Assembly (NCBI GenBank): GCA_020631735.1
Contig: CM036168.1
Location: 96,328,932 to 96,392,931 of the forward strand
Source of the DNA: Saccharum officinarum
Lineage: Eukaryota; Streptophyta; Magnoliopsida; Poales; Poaceae
Length of the DNA stretch: 64,000 nucleotides
Reading direction: 5' to 3'
The translations under genes were made by a program, and so were the position numbers. The notes beneath the pieces are model-generated. The model worked only from the letters and a program-made list of their open reading frames with translations, ran no database searches and was not told the origin of the DNA. Of this stretch, positions 42,601 through 54,459 are shown in pieces; positions within the stretch are counted from its first letter, which is position 1; each line of letters starts with the position of its first letter.

Positions 42601-44830
42601 CAATTTTCCTAAAACCACTCAACTCAGTACCGAACTCCATTTTCCTTGAACAGCTTGTGCAACACCGAAGCATCCGTTGTTGGGTGAAGCACTCTGTTGA
42701 TGCCCTATAGGACCATCATTAGTCTGGCGGTGAAATTTGGTGCTTAAGGAACACAACACCAAATCTTCCGATGAATTGGTTTTACAGAGTCATGATAACG
42801 TCGAATGTGAGTGTAATTATTCAACATGTTTGTTCTTCATCGTCAAGTATTTATCCAACCCGGTTCGATGTCTTAGATGCTTTGCTTGATCTCTTGGGTA
42901 TTATTCAACGGCATTATTCAACTTGTTCAATTGTTCTTCCTTTAATATTATTGATGCCTCAAATTAATTCACTCATGTACCTAAGTCCATGACCTTGCAT
43001 TCATGAGATTTAAAACTGTGGATATATACTAGCAAACATATTGTTATTGTTAGTTCCTTCAATGGACTTGTTTGCGAATGAACCACCCTAAGCAAGGTGC
43101 ATGAACCTTACACAGCTCCTACATCTCTGTTCTCGTTGTTTCCAAACTCCAATACTTAACTTTTTCAATAAGGAATATTTTATTTGTTCAAACTCATAAC
43201 ATTTCTCGGAAGCACTAGATGTAATAAAAGCATTAACCTTTTGTTTATTTCAGTAAGTTCATCCCTACCGTAATAAAAAGATATTTTTTACATACGGTCA
43301 AAAACGATTTTTAGAGCCGGTGATCAAAACAAAAGATAGAATCCTATAAAAAAATAAAAGCTTGTTAGAGCCAATTGGCAAAGTAAATCGTCTTTAAAAA
43401 AATAAAAGACACCTATTATAAATATTATTTCTGCGGTAGTCTCAGCGCGCGCGCGCTCTCTCTCTTAGGTACAGTAACAATCCTTTATTTAGGATATAAG
43501 CTAACCCATTTTGATCGTACGGCTCTGCATTTCCTGCCATGTTGGAGCGTACGTGTACGGCAGATGCGATGCGAATCGATCTCGTGTCATGTATGCATGC
43601 GCAGGATATGTCATATATAGCTACTTAGATACATGGATCGATCTGCAGTACACCGAGAGTCACCGACGATCACGTGCGTACAGACAAACAGATAGATGCA
43701 TGGGATGCATGGCAGCATCCAGTATATATCAGTATGTACAAACCCAAGCATACGTACACGTACGTGATATGTATTTCCAGTGAACAACAGCATAAAACTG
43801 CCTGTGCAGACAGTAGTAGTAGCAGTGGTATATATATTGCATCATGTAGGTACACCTCATCACTGTATAATACAGGAGACGAGGAGTTGCGTACTAGTAC
43901 TAGTAATGGCGCATGCACGCACTGCACTTTCAGTGCTAGCTACTCATCATATATGTACACACGTACGTATCCATCCTATATATACGCTGGGAAGTACGTA
44001 TACGTATATATACACATGCATACATGTTGTACTGTACCCGCACCGTGCATTGAAAGAGAGATCGATGGAGCTCACGTACAGTACGTGCTTACACATAAAC
44101 ACTGCACTGCACAGTGGCAGATCAAGCATCAGTAAAAAAATTTGATGGACTGCATAGCCTGCATGCATGCACGCGCATGGACATAATTTTCACAATTTTC
44201 ATTGTACATGCAATGTAACTGTCGCACTGCTTGCACAGCATAGATTTAAACCCGTTTCCTAGGGTTTCTCTTCGGCTCCTATGAAAGAGCCCAATTAAAC
44301 GATTTAATAGGAGAAGTTGTTTGGGGCCGTTTTTAGTGAAAAAAGAGACGTCTTGAAGTAACATTTAAGGTCTGTACTGTTTGGATCACCGGACTAGACT
44401 TTAATTACCTAAAGTTTAAGGCCTCATTTGGCAGGACTTGTCTTTGGCTCTGGTTTCTCCGGAGGAGTCCTTAGAGAACGAGGCCTAATTCTAAGCTATT
44501 CAAATAGATACACTACTAAAATGTGGATTAAACTTTACTTCACCTCAACTCAACTAGTATATATAGTTCATGTATCCAAACAAACGAACGAAATATGAAC
44601 TTTAATCGTCTCAATTTTAGTTGGATCAACGACAACAAGCGAGTCCAGGTGATCCAAAAAAAAACTCATACCCTTCTAGTTCTCCGCTCTGTCAAAATTA
44701 AATTTTGCAGTGCCGTGACATACTGAGACTGTATTATTTATTCGTCCTTTGTGGCCAAATTACACAGTTGCCGTGACAGATGTTATTCGATTAATTTGTA
44801 CGTACTTCCGTTTACGGCAGGACTCATGCC
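39636..44830. other. Long AT-rich intergenic region with degenerate repeats
   Basis: No gene is supported over about 5 kb. A probable MITE lies at 40476-40660 (GGGCATGTTTGGTGCGGCTC ... CACACCCAACAGGCTC). 41950-43060 has LTR-like text without clear ends. 43300-43430 carries GAGCCGGT/GAGCCAATTGG words like CACTA subterminal repeats. 43446-43463 is a (GC)n(TC)n microsatellite. 43500-44200 is rich in GTACGTA/CATGCATG. 44390-44650 has GGCCTCATTTGGCAGGAC MITE-like text. Confidence 0.4.
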
Positions 44831-44834
44831 AATC

Positions 44835-45150
44835 TCGCTACAGGAATTGTGGGCTTCCGTGACAATCAGATTATGACGATAATAGCCTGTTTCCTGTCAC
44901 TACCTGACTACAGTGATGAAGTTGTTGTCGTCACAGAAGGTGGGTCACTAAAGGGCTTCTGTGACCACCAGAAGACATCGTCATTGATACAGTGACAATA
45001 GTTCTCCTGTCATTGATGCAATGACGAAGCTAAACTCGTCATAACAAATTGAACCAAATAACGCCACATGTATAATGACATGGCACATGTGACGTGGCAG
45101 ATGACATGGCAGGTGATGTGTCAAATGACATGGCAGATGACATAGCAATT
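44835..45150. mobile_element. CACTA-like terminal/subterminal repeat region
   Basis: CTACAGGAATTGTGGGCTTC near 44837 resembles the CACTACAGGAA terminus of CACTA elements. It is followed by alternating GTGACAAT / GTCACTA / CGTCATTG repeats to about 45040 and by repeated ATGACATGGCA units (45055-45150). The first bases of the terminus are not intact and the partner end is not identified. Confidence 0.5.
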
Positions 45151-47351
45151 CACATTTGGCCCATATGACATGGGCTTTTTTCTTTTTTTATTTTCAATTA
45201 CAATCAGCTCAATTGGTCTAAATGTTTTTTTGGCCCAGCTACAAATTAGCTTTTACTTTTTTCATTATAGCCCAATATTACAATTCAAGCCCATATTATA
45301 GGTCAGCCCAATAAAATAATCACATATTATAAACCACAAAAGCAATTGCATAATTGTAATAACCAGCTCGTACAAAAAAATATATTGCAGCCATAAATAA
45401 TATTCCAACCTACAAAAACGCATGTTCCAGAATACATGTTACATACACCAAAAACATTCCAGCCACCAAACTACACAAAATTACCCAGCCAGTAGCCAAC
45501 ACCCAACAGCCACATTCCAGCAACCAAAACTTTACTGCTGCACGCATTCAAGCAGCACAGCCCAAGTGCCTGCACAAGCAATGATAACCTCAATGAAACA
45601 TCCACTGAATATTCACGACAGGTTCAGTATTAAAGCAAAAACTTGGAGTCAAAATAAGATTAGCATTTCAACAAGTCTTCACAAATCAAGTGAGCAGGCA
45701 GAAAACAATTCCTAAAATAATTTGTGTATGTCCATCTCTATTTTTAAGAATTAACACTTCTGTAAATCAGATTGTTTATTAAATCTGACATATACTGAGT
45801 TGTAGTCAGACTCAGAATGGCAACTCATGGTATAGAATATGTAAATGACACTCTGCAGAACAATATTAAAAATAAGCTACTGCTAGAGAATCTGAAATAT
45901 GTGGTTACTTGAGCAGTTGAGCTACCCTCAAACCTTCAAATGAAGAACCTAAAAGCTGCACCTGTGTGCAGTGCCAACTGTGTTCAGATTTGAAATCATT
46001 TCCCTACTTGATCACAGCACACATTGCAGCAAATAAAATAGCCTAACACCGTTGCAGCATGATTGAATTCACTACATATGTACAGACCTACTAATCTAAA
46101 TTGCAGACCCATAGGGACATCCAACCTGTAGTACTCGAACTACTGCAAGCAAATACATGGGCATCTCAATGTACAAGACCAAGGCAGTAGATGTGAAATT
46201 AATAGCATACATTACAGAGCACATCAGATTTCGATCTGAACTAAAGATGGTAAACGAGAGGGACACCTTGGATGACGCAGAAGCTGGCATCCATGCCCAG
46301 GTGCTTTTGTCTTGACTCATAATTACATAAGGGCTTTCAACTTCAATCTGAAAAGTCACGCAATTATCAACAGTCCAGCAAGATAATAATTCTTGCAAAG
46401 AATGGAAATCAGGCTCTACGTTCTAAACTCTACTTTGTGTAACTGCTCTACCAACTATAGGCACATAACAATTCCATTACTAACACTAAAAAATTATGAC
46501 TAGAAACTTGTAATTTTTTCACTATCAAAAACATTCACAGGATTTAAAATATTTCAGATATTAAGAGACTAAGTAGATTCAAATCTCCGTACTACAGCTA
46601 TCCCATGCATGGACCATATGTAGAATCACATCATGTAAGCGTGTATGCATATGTATGGCCAGAGCTACCAAGTCTGCAGCAGGACATCTCGCATTTATTG
46701 GCAATTGCCAAATAACTCACTAAGATAATTGCATAGTATATTTTAAAGTCACCAGTGCCTATCATTTTTTTCTAAATATACTAATCAATACCATGTATAT
46801 GGGAAGCCAAAACATATATAACAAAACACCAGCCCACGAGGAAAAAAATGGCATCACAGGCATGTGACACTTGCTCAAGATTAAATGCATCATAAGCAGA
46901 GGCACTTGCTCAGTATCAATATATATGTAGATCTCCTACCTACATATCCTCAGCTACTAATAATAATATTGCCTAAATAAAAATATCTTCTTTCTTCTTA
47001 TTCTTTAGTGCTCAATACACAGACCAATCTGCATGCAGTTTACCTCCAAACAATCATTCAAACCACTAGTGAACTGTTATATCTGAACTGCTATATTACT
47101 GCAATATTTGAACTGCAGTTCACTAGTGAATTGCTTTTACATAAACTAAAATTTAATATTTCATAGCAGTAACAAATGCTTTTAATATTTCATATAGCAG
47201 TAACAAATGCATATATCTGAACTCGCTTATTACATACTCACATTTAATTTTTAAATGGATCATAGCAGTAACAAATATATTTGGACTAGCATAAAGGCAG
47301 AGCATACGGTAGCTAGGACCAGGACTGCACGAGGCAAGATGCATCACATGA
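45151..47351. other. AT-rich internal DNA of a probable CACTA remnant
   Basis: No full gene is seen. A possible minus-strand exon at about 46263-46350 reads IEVESPYVIMSQDKSTWAWM between a TTTTCAG acceptor and a CAAGGTGTCC donor-like site. Its parent protein is not recognised. The rest is non-coding in all frames. Confidence 0.35.
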
Positions 47352-47855
47352 CTAAGCATCCATGACTAACCTAAAACTTTTACCCAAACCAGATCTCAAA
47401 TCGTGAACCAGATATACCTGCAAGGATAAGGATCCAAATAGGACAAAAGTTACACGCTGGTTGACTGCTAGCTTCTTTCTGTCTGCTAGTTCATGCATGT
47501 TGATTTCTTCACTCAGCCCAAACATCCTCCTCTCCTGTAGAAGCTGCACACGCTTCTTCGGATAAGCAGTAAGGAGGGGATTCAAATCGATTACAAATCG
47601 TAAGTCCCAAAATCCCCAAAACCGAACCCTAAGGAGGATGGGCTGAGAAGTACCTAGGATCTCCATGGCGGCCGCGTGATCTGGAAGGACCGTAGGAGGG
47701 CGGGAAGGCGTGTTCTTGCCACTGAGCGTCTTCTTCCCTGGCGCCATCGTCTTGCTCGTGGGAGGGAGGCAAGGGGTTGCCGCAAGATCTGGAAGGACCA
47801 AAGGAGGGCGGCAAGGCGTGTTCTTGCCGCCGAGCGTCTTCTTCCCTGGCGCCAT
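47352..47855 (-). CDS. Repetitive basic ORF, unrecognised (possible CACTA accessory gene)
   Basis: The 167-codon frame starts MAPGKKTLGGKNTPCRPP. This 36-residue unit is repeated immediately (MAPGKKTLSGKNTPSRPP), a 108-base tandem duplication. A non-repetitive part follows with LLQERRMFGLSEEINMHELA and RVTFVLFGSLSLQ. Splice-like sites occur within it (AG|GTACTTC near 47653, a CAG before ERRMFGL, CCTTGCAG before VYLVHDLRS), so the true product may be spliced differently. It lies within CACTA-like repeats and has a GC-rich 5' end with in-frame repeats further upstream. I recognise no domain. Confidence 0.35.
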   Translation of the reverse strand: MAPGKKTLGGKNTPCRPPLVLPDLAATPCLPPTSKTMAPGKKTLSGKNTPSRPPTVLPDHAAAMEILGTSQPILLRVRFWGFWDLRFVIDLNPLLTAYPKKRVQLLQERRMFGLSEEINMHELADRKKLAVNQRVTFVLFGSLSLQVYLVHDLRSGLGKSFRLVMDA

Positions 47856-48339
47856 CGTCTTACTCCTGGGAGGGAGGCAAGGGGTGGCCGTGGTTCTGGA
47901 AGCCGAGAGAGGGAGGGAGGCAAGGGGCGGCCGGTGGCTATGGAGATGTGGGAGTGGGGAATGAATTTAGGGTTAGCTTCGTCTATGTATATGTGTGGCA
48001 CTCGGTTGAGTTAAAGTTCAAAATTGGCCTCACATGAGATAAGTTAGTTGTACAGTTGGTATGGGTAGAAATGACTTTTTATGAAAACAGTGGCGCGGCA
48101 AGCATTTTGCTTTCGCGGGCACATGTGGGATCTGAAATTTGGTGCAGCGGGAAGGAAGTTTGTGCCAGGGTCGGCTGCAGCCGCTACGGCTGTTGCTACA
48201 GTAAATTGTGAGGAAGAAAAAGCTGCAGCCACATCCGCTGCTGCGATAGCTTTTTCTCCCCTCACATGTTACTGTAGCCACAACTGTTGCGGCTTTTTCT
48301 TTATGTCATTTAGAAAATCTTTATACCATTATTTGAGAC

Positions 48340-48930
48340 CCTAAACAAATTCAAATTGAAAAGTTGTAAACTACAAAATTTTATAACTTTTCGAGATCTA
48401 CAACTTTGATTTTGATCATTTCTCCATCCAAGGCCGTTTGAAAATTTAAAATTTTAAATGTGAAAAAATGCCGACATAATTTTCCTTGGACAAATGATTT
48501 CAAATGAAAAGTTATCAACTACAAAGTTGCATAACTTTTCGATATCTACAACTTTTATTTTGGTCATTTCTTCATCCAAGATACTTTAAAAAAATCGAAT
48601 TTCAAATGTGAGAATTCAAGCATAATTTTCGTTGGATAGACGATTCCAAAAGAAAAGGTTGTCAACTACAATGTTGCATAAATTTTCGATATCTACAACT
48701 TTTTTTTGGTCGCTTTTTTATCTAAGATACTTAACTATAATTACACACTCACTTGTGACTATAGAGTATATGGACTCATTTAGTATTAACTTCTATGAAA
48801 TCTTGTGAAACCAATATATCAGCATCAAAACGATTTTAAATAAAAAAAATATGAACTACAAAGTTGCATAACCTTTTGAGATTAACAACTTTTATTTTGG
48901 TTGTTTTTCCATCCAAGATCCTTTTATACT
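48340..48930. repeat. Tandem repeat, about 150-bp unit, four copies
   Basis: Each unit contains CAACTACAAAGTTGCATAAC, TTTTCGATATCTACAACTTT and GGTCATTTCTCCATCCAAG. Units start near 48355, 48510, 48660 and 48850 and differ by substitutions. Repeats of this kind are common inside grass CACTA elements, which fits the neighbours. Confidence 0.75.
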
Positions 48931-49037
48931 ACTACACACTCACTTATGACTTTAGCATATGGACTCTGGCTCAAGGATGAATGTGGACTATGTTTCAATG
49001 GTGACACCGGCACATGGAGGCATCGGGCGTGGTCATC

Positions 49038-49215
49038 AGTCACTCTGGGCACAAAACCCGATACCCGAACCCCGAACCCAAAATACCCGGACCTGGATCC
49101 GAAGTACCCGAACCCGCACTAACCGATGTCTAGTTCGGATAGTGAATTCTATTACCCGAATTTATATTAGGTAATTCGGGTAAGTACACCCGATACCCGA
49201 ACAAACCGAAATAAG
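49038..49215. repeat. ACCCGA/TACCCGAAC-rich short repeat cluster
   Basis: Irregular copies of ACCCGAAC and GATACCCGAA cluster in about 180 bases, with reverse forms such as TTCGGGTA and TTCGGATA. They can form local hairpins. The unit is not the plant telomere repeat CCCTAAA. No coding. Confidence 0.75.
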
Positions 49216-49655
49216 AATACGTCTCAGCGAAGCGCGAAGTCGCGAACTGAAGCATCCCTGATTTCCCGTGGCCCAAGCTCAACAACGGTAGGATGCCTCC
49301 TTAGCTTTGGTGCCTCGTTAACGTGCGTCTTAACTTGCCATCTTAAATGAGTAGCACAGAAGAGGTTGAGGTCATGGCATTTGGCAGTCTGTATCGAGTA
49401 GATTATTGCTCAGAATTATAATAACTCTTCTGAGTAATGAAAAACCTCTCTTTTTTCTTAAAAAATAGGGCGGGCTAAACATCCAATGCAATAATATTGT
49501 GATTTGGCTAAATTACAAATAAATAAGTTATTTTATAGCCACCTCTATTTACAATAATTTTATATACTAATTTACCGTAACATTATAGTAAATCACATAG
49601 TAAGGAGTTACTATAATCTCGTAAATTAGCATACTAATTATCGTAACTCAAAGTA

Positions 49656-49656
49656 G

Positions 49657-49734
<78 letters not shown>
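49656..49734. repeat. (TA)n microsatellite, about 78 bases
   Basis: Pure TA run at the end of AT-rich DNA. Confidence 0.97.
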
Positions 49735-49737
<3 letters not shown>

Positions 49738-50453
49738 TTGATTTTTTAAATATGTATATGCTAATTTGGACCTTAATGGCCAGTTATGATACTTGGTGTT
49801 CTCGATGCCGATGCATTATATATCTATAATATATATGTATGACTTGGCAGAACATGTGTGATCTCAATTTACTCTGCATCTGCAGCACATATGTGATCTC
49901 AATTTACTTGCTTGCTTTTGTTGTGGCACTGAGCCACTGAACTTATCCTCAGTTGGCCTGATCGGTTAACTAAGCTCCTCAATTTGGATTTTCCCTAAGA
50001 AAATGCAGTTGAGATGGACAGTTGAATCAAGCATACTGTATGCTTCATTACTTTAGATGGCAGCACAGCTATAGATGGATAGTTGAATCAAGCATACTGT
50101 ACATACTGCACAGCTACAGATGGCAGCACAGCTATATATAATGTGTTTCATCAGATAAAAATACATCTCCCATTCTGACTTTCTGAGCTGTGCCAATAAA
50201 ATAAACTACAAAATAGCAACTATTGCACTAAAAGCACATCATATAGCCATACACAAATATTTAGAGAATACAACACACAAATATTTTCAAGTCCTCAGAT
50301 TACACATACATCAAGTTCTCAGATCACAATTTAAACTAACACAGTCATGTTCTAACATCACAGACCACAGTTGAATGAACTAACAACATACAATTTTGAA
50401 GTCCTCAGACCACAACGTTTTCAGCACAAATGACATCACAGACCACAATTATT
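49735..50453. other. Intergenic / transposon-derived DNA
   Basis: Short direct repeats occur: CACATATGTGATCTCAATTTAC with its neighbour near 49853-49905, and GATGGCAGCACAGCTA twice near 50056 and 50118. No gene is seen. Confidence 0.4.
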
Positions 50454-50627
50454 TTACTCACAATCACTATATTCACCATCATCGTCAGGGATTGTCATTG
50501 GCCCTTCATTTTCACTGTCATACTGTCCTAGAGTTTTGTCAACATCATCTTCATAGTCATTTTCTTCGACTTCCAATTCCCTTTCCCTCCGGATCTGATC
50601 AACTAGGGAAGCCTGAACAATTTCACC
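50454..50627 (-). pseudogene. Acidic C-terminal exon, CACTA-type gene remnant
   Basis: The minus strand reads EIVQASLVDQIRRERELEVE, then an Asp/Glu-rich tail with NDYEDDVDKTL, ending GEYSDCE and TAA at 50454-50456. Basic-then-acidic tails of this type occur at the C-terminus of proteins in grass CACTA elements. Only this exon is visible; upstream exons are not found on the minus strand. It is probably a dead fragment. Confidence 0.4.
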
Positions 50628-51457
50628 TTAGACCTGAACAAGCAAGCTATTTATATTCGGATATGATCTAATCACAGATGTATACATGTATTGTCAGTCA
50701 TATATGCTGCTCTGCCTTCTGTTGGACTCAACATAATAGAAATTAAAGCTTAACTGTGCGCCCTATAGTTCCCTTGTTTTCTGCAACGAATACCTGCTAC
50801 TATATGTGATTGATTAAACAGAATTGGAATGTCTGGTATTGGTTATAAGCCTGCATACTTTGTCATTTTTTTATTATTCATGTATTCATCATTTACTGAA
50901 CTTAGAAGAGTGCTTTTCATATTATCTGACTTCTGAGTTTGATTTAAGCACATGAATGGTCACTCTATAAGTTAGCCGAAAACGGATAGGTAACATGTGG
51001 TCACTCTATATGTTAGCTAAATGGTCACTTCTAAATAAATGGTCGATTGTACTGACTATGATATACAATGCTGGTCACTCTATAAGTTAGCTAAAAATGG
51101 ATAGGTAGCCAGTGGTCACTCTATATGTTAGCTGAATGGTCACTTCTAAATAAGTGGCTAATTGTACTGACTATGATATACAATGCTTATGTTACAGAGT
51201 ATCCAGAAATGAGGCTCGTGCAGATACTGCTGAATGCGAAAACTGAGGTATTTTACAGTTGTAAATTGCATAGTGTAGCCAACTGGATGCATATTTTCTA
51301 TGTTTTGTGGTACCATTAGGAAACTATCATAGTTGCTTCAACTGTCAAACTGGAGTCGTTGTCTTAATTTAGATTATTTGTCCCAAGTTGAACACCAAAT
51401 AATTAGAAATGTCTAGGTACTAAGAACTGTTGTGCAGTTCTGCATAATGTTTCATAG
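50628..51457. other. Intergenic / transposon-derived DNA with a local duplication
   Basis: A unit of about 120 bases containing GGTCACTCTATAAGTTAGC, GGTCACTCTATATGTTAGCT and TGTACTGACTATGATATACA is present twice (about 50955-51067 and 51071-51184). No complete gene is seen. Confidence 0.5.
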
Positions 51458-53271
51458 TGAAAGCCCAAGTTTGGTTTTGATAATTAATGACACCAAGTTG
51501 CTAATGTCATCGTGTCAAGTGAATTGAGTTAGGCATAACAACACATGTGATGAAGGAGCAAGGAGCATGATGGTGCATGCACATGAAATGATGATCATGG
51601 TGATCAAGCCTGAGGAGATGGACATGGAACAAAGGGATCAAGGCAAAGGTGTAATCATAGGGTTTATGATTGATAGTCGACTATCAAGAGAGGCAATCAC
51701 GGTTAGCTCGTGAATCAAGTGCTACGAGGTCATCATTTTGAGCATATGCATTAGGATCTAGTAGAGGGCTAACATAACGCCTTGAAAAATGATTGTAAAA
51801 ATACTAACACATATGCACATAATGGTGTATACTTGGTGGTGTTAGCACATTTGCGAAGACGGTGGAGTTTGAGCGATAGAGAGGGGTTTGGCATTTTTGA
51901 GGAAATGAAATGTCTATTTTCCATTACGCCGGAGGCGAGAAAAAGTGGCGAAAGTTTGGAGTTTTTATCTCTGAAAAACTACAACCGGACGCTGGACCGG
52001 ACACGGTCCAGGGTGAACCTACGTGTACGGTCAGTTCAAACCGCAGGCAGAGACGCACGCGTGAAGGTCGCAGACCGCCGCGTCCGGTCCCTCGCGAAAC
52101 CGGAGCGTCTGGTCTTGCACCCAGTGGGCAGCGCGTGTCTCAGTGCCGATCGTACGCGGTGGCGCGTCCGGTCACGTGCGACCGGATATGTCCGATCGCG
52201 CGAGGAGCTCTTTGGACTTCGATCGGACGCCGGGTGCAGCGCGTCCAGTCAAACAGTGTAGCGCATCCGGTCACGGCAACGGCTCTCTCTGACGCGCACT
52301 GCTGCTGTTTGTCCTGTACCTGACCGGTGCGTCCGGTCATCACGTTTTTCACTGCGTTATCTTGCAACGGCTAGTTGCTTACCCTTTCGCTATAAATAGA
52401 TGGCAGCCAGGTTTTGGGTGCCATCTCTCTGACTCTTTGAACACTTGAGACATATTTTAAGCTAGAGAACATTATTTTCACTCATCTCCTTGTTTGGTTG
52501 CATACTGTAGTGAGATTGAGTGAGATTCAAGTGCATTGCTTAGTGATTTGCATCTAGTGGCACTTGATTCATTGAGTTGGCTACGGATTTCTTGTTACTC
52601 TTGGGTGTTTCCTAACATCCTAGATGGCTTGGAGCAGTGGTGGTGTTGAGCTCGTGATTGGAGATTGTTTTGAGCCTCGCTAAGTGATTGTGAGTGGTTC
52701 TTGAGCCTTCTCCGCAGGAGTTCACGAATTGGCTACTCTAGTGGAGCTCGTGGCTTGGATAATCCCCATCTTGTGAGTGGATATACGGCACCCGCTGAGG
52801 GTTTGACTCTTGATAGTCAATTAGCTCGTGATCCATCAAGTAGGTGAATCACCACAACGAGGAGTAGCTTGCCGGAAAGCAAGTGAACCTCGGTAAAAAA
52901 AATCTTGTGTCATCTCTTGCCAAGGATTCTCTCTATGATTGTGTGTGATTGATTCTTTGGATACATCTCATCTCTACACCGTTGGTATAAGAATCAATTC
53001 ATTCTCCTTTTTATTCTTGCATTTTATCTTGTCTAGTGTGCTTAGCGTAGTTTATATCACATAGGAGTAAGTAGTTTAGTGACTTAGCTTTGTTGGTGTG
53101 AATTAGAGATCATAGTCTTATTCACTAGAATTGTATAGGTGGCTTGCTTAGTATAGTTGAGCTAGTGCTAGAATTAGCGTCGCCATCTTTTATACTAATA
53201 ATTGTTGATTAGTGAAGCTTGTAGATTTTTAAATAGGCTATTCACCCCCCTCTAGCCATTTGGACCTTACA
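51458..53271 (+). mobile_element. Solo LTR of a Sirevirus-like copia element
   Basis: It starts TGAAAGCCCAAGTTTGGTTT and ends CTAGCCATTTGGACCTTACA, parallel to the copia LTR ends at 27902-29872 read in the sense direction (TGAAAGTCC... and ...CTAGCCATCAAGACCTTTCA). It also carries the palindromic CCGGACGC/GCGTCCGGTC cluster at about 51980-52345, and GGCTATTCACCCCCCTCTAG at the end. No internal domain, primer site or second LTR is attached. No clear 5-bp duplication is seen (CATAG left, CAACG right), so the flanks were altered or the edges are off by a few bases. Confidence 0.75.
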
Positions 53272-54143
53272 CAACGAATGGACCATCTATGTCATTTATA
53301 AATATGATGAAGAAGAAAAGAACACACTGAACTCTGGTCACTGGTACTGCTAAAATTTTTCTCAATATGATAAAGAGAGAAAAAAAACTAGTTGTATGAT
53401 GACACAAAATTATCCTTCTGGCTAGTGGGTTATCAATCTAATATATGATAGTTGCTGTATTAAAAAAGATAGTTGCATTTGTGGTTAACTGGTTATTTGT
53501 GGAAGGGGAGTCAAATCCATTGAGTTAGGCAAATGAGGATGAGGGTTGCAAAGTGGTGGGCAATATATATCACGTCCTATTAATAAATGCAGATGGGAAA
53601 GTACCATGATAATTCTTCTTGCAAGTAATTTGATGGCTGTGAGTACCCTATCCTTTTATCCTTTTAGTCATTTTTCCTTGCTGCATATTACCACTACCGA
53701 GATCTAGCATGTCTGTACATCTAACGGTAAAAAATAGAATTTTGTTTTTAAAAATGGAGTTGAGTATTAATAATATATATTTGAAAATGTGTTATATTTG
53801 ATACATTCCAATTGTACTCTCCTTTTTTCCCTTTAGTCTGCAACTGTAGATCATTGGATCCTCTCATCAGTAGTCAAAATAGCACGTTTGGCTGAATAGT
53901 GTACATTTGCTGTTGTTGTGTAATTAGTTGTATCACTTTGCTATACTCAGAGTTTAGAAAAGTCAGCTAATGATTATAGCATCTGTGTACATATACAATT
54001 GTCATGAGTAGACAAAAACTGCTATTATCATTTCTAGCCTTGTGTACATGTCAGGGAAGCATTTTGCAAAGTTTGAATAATCCTATGCTCTATCCCTTCA
54101 TCTTTTAATTATGCTCTTGGTCTTTGCATGTATCAGCTTGCAG
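53272..54143. other. AT-rich transposon-derived DNA
   Basis: No gene, RNA gene or complete repeat is recognised. Confidence 0.4.
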
Positions 54144-54338
54144 CAAATAGTAGCCGAGTCCCCACCTGTCAGCAATGCTGATTATGATCTAGCAAGGAAG
54201 GCCAAGTCAAAGAACCATCCTTTATATGGGGCTGCACTGAATTTGAACCCATGGAAATTACTACTTTCGATTGTAACTTCTGTACAGTCTACACTATTGC
54301 TTTTGTTGCTAGGTGGATGTGATTTCTTAGCTCCTTAA
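54144..54338 (+). pseudogene. Orphan terminal exon upstream of a CACTA end
   Basis: After an acceptor-like CTTGCAG (54137-54143) the plus frame reads QIVAESPPVSNADYDLARKA and continues to a stop at 54338 with a hydrophobic LLLLLLGGCDFLAP end. It sits about 100 bases before CACTA subterminal repeats, the position expected for the last exon of a CACTA gene. No upstream exon is identifiable, and the domain is not recognised. Confidence 0.35.
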
Positions 54339-54459
54339 GTGTATTAGTTTGTATAAAGAATTTGATTGCTTTGTATATAGTTTGTATAAAGAATTTGATT
54401 ACTGGAATGGATGAAACATGTATGATGTATATAGGATCCTAGTAGAGGTTTTTTTTATG

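Noticed and set aside
43511..44168. Overlapping frames of 73-153 codons on both strands
   Set aside because: The region is composed of CATGCATG/GTACGTA words. No splice, promoter or domain evidence supports a gene.
47676..48037. Plus-strand Gly/Arg-rich frames
   Set aside because: They are antisense to the duplicated 5' end of the minus-strand ORF.
49038..49215. Interstitial telomere repeat
   Set aside because: The repeated word is ACCCGAAC/TACCCGAA, not CCCTAAA, and spacing is irregular.
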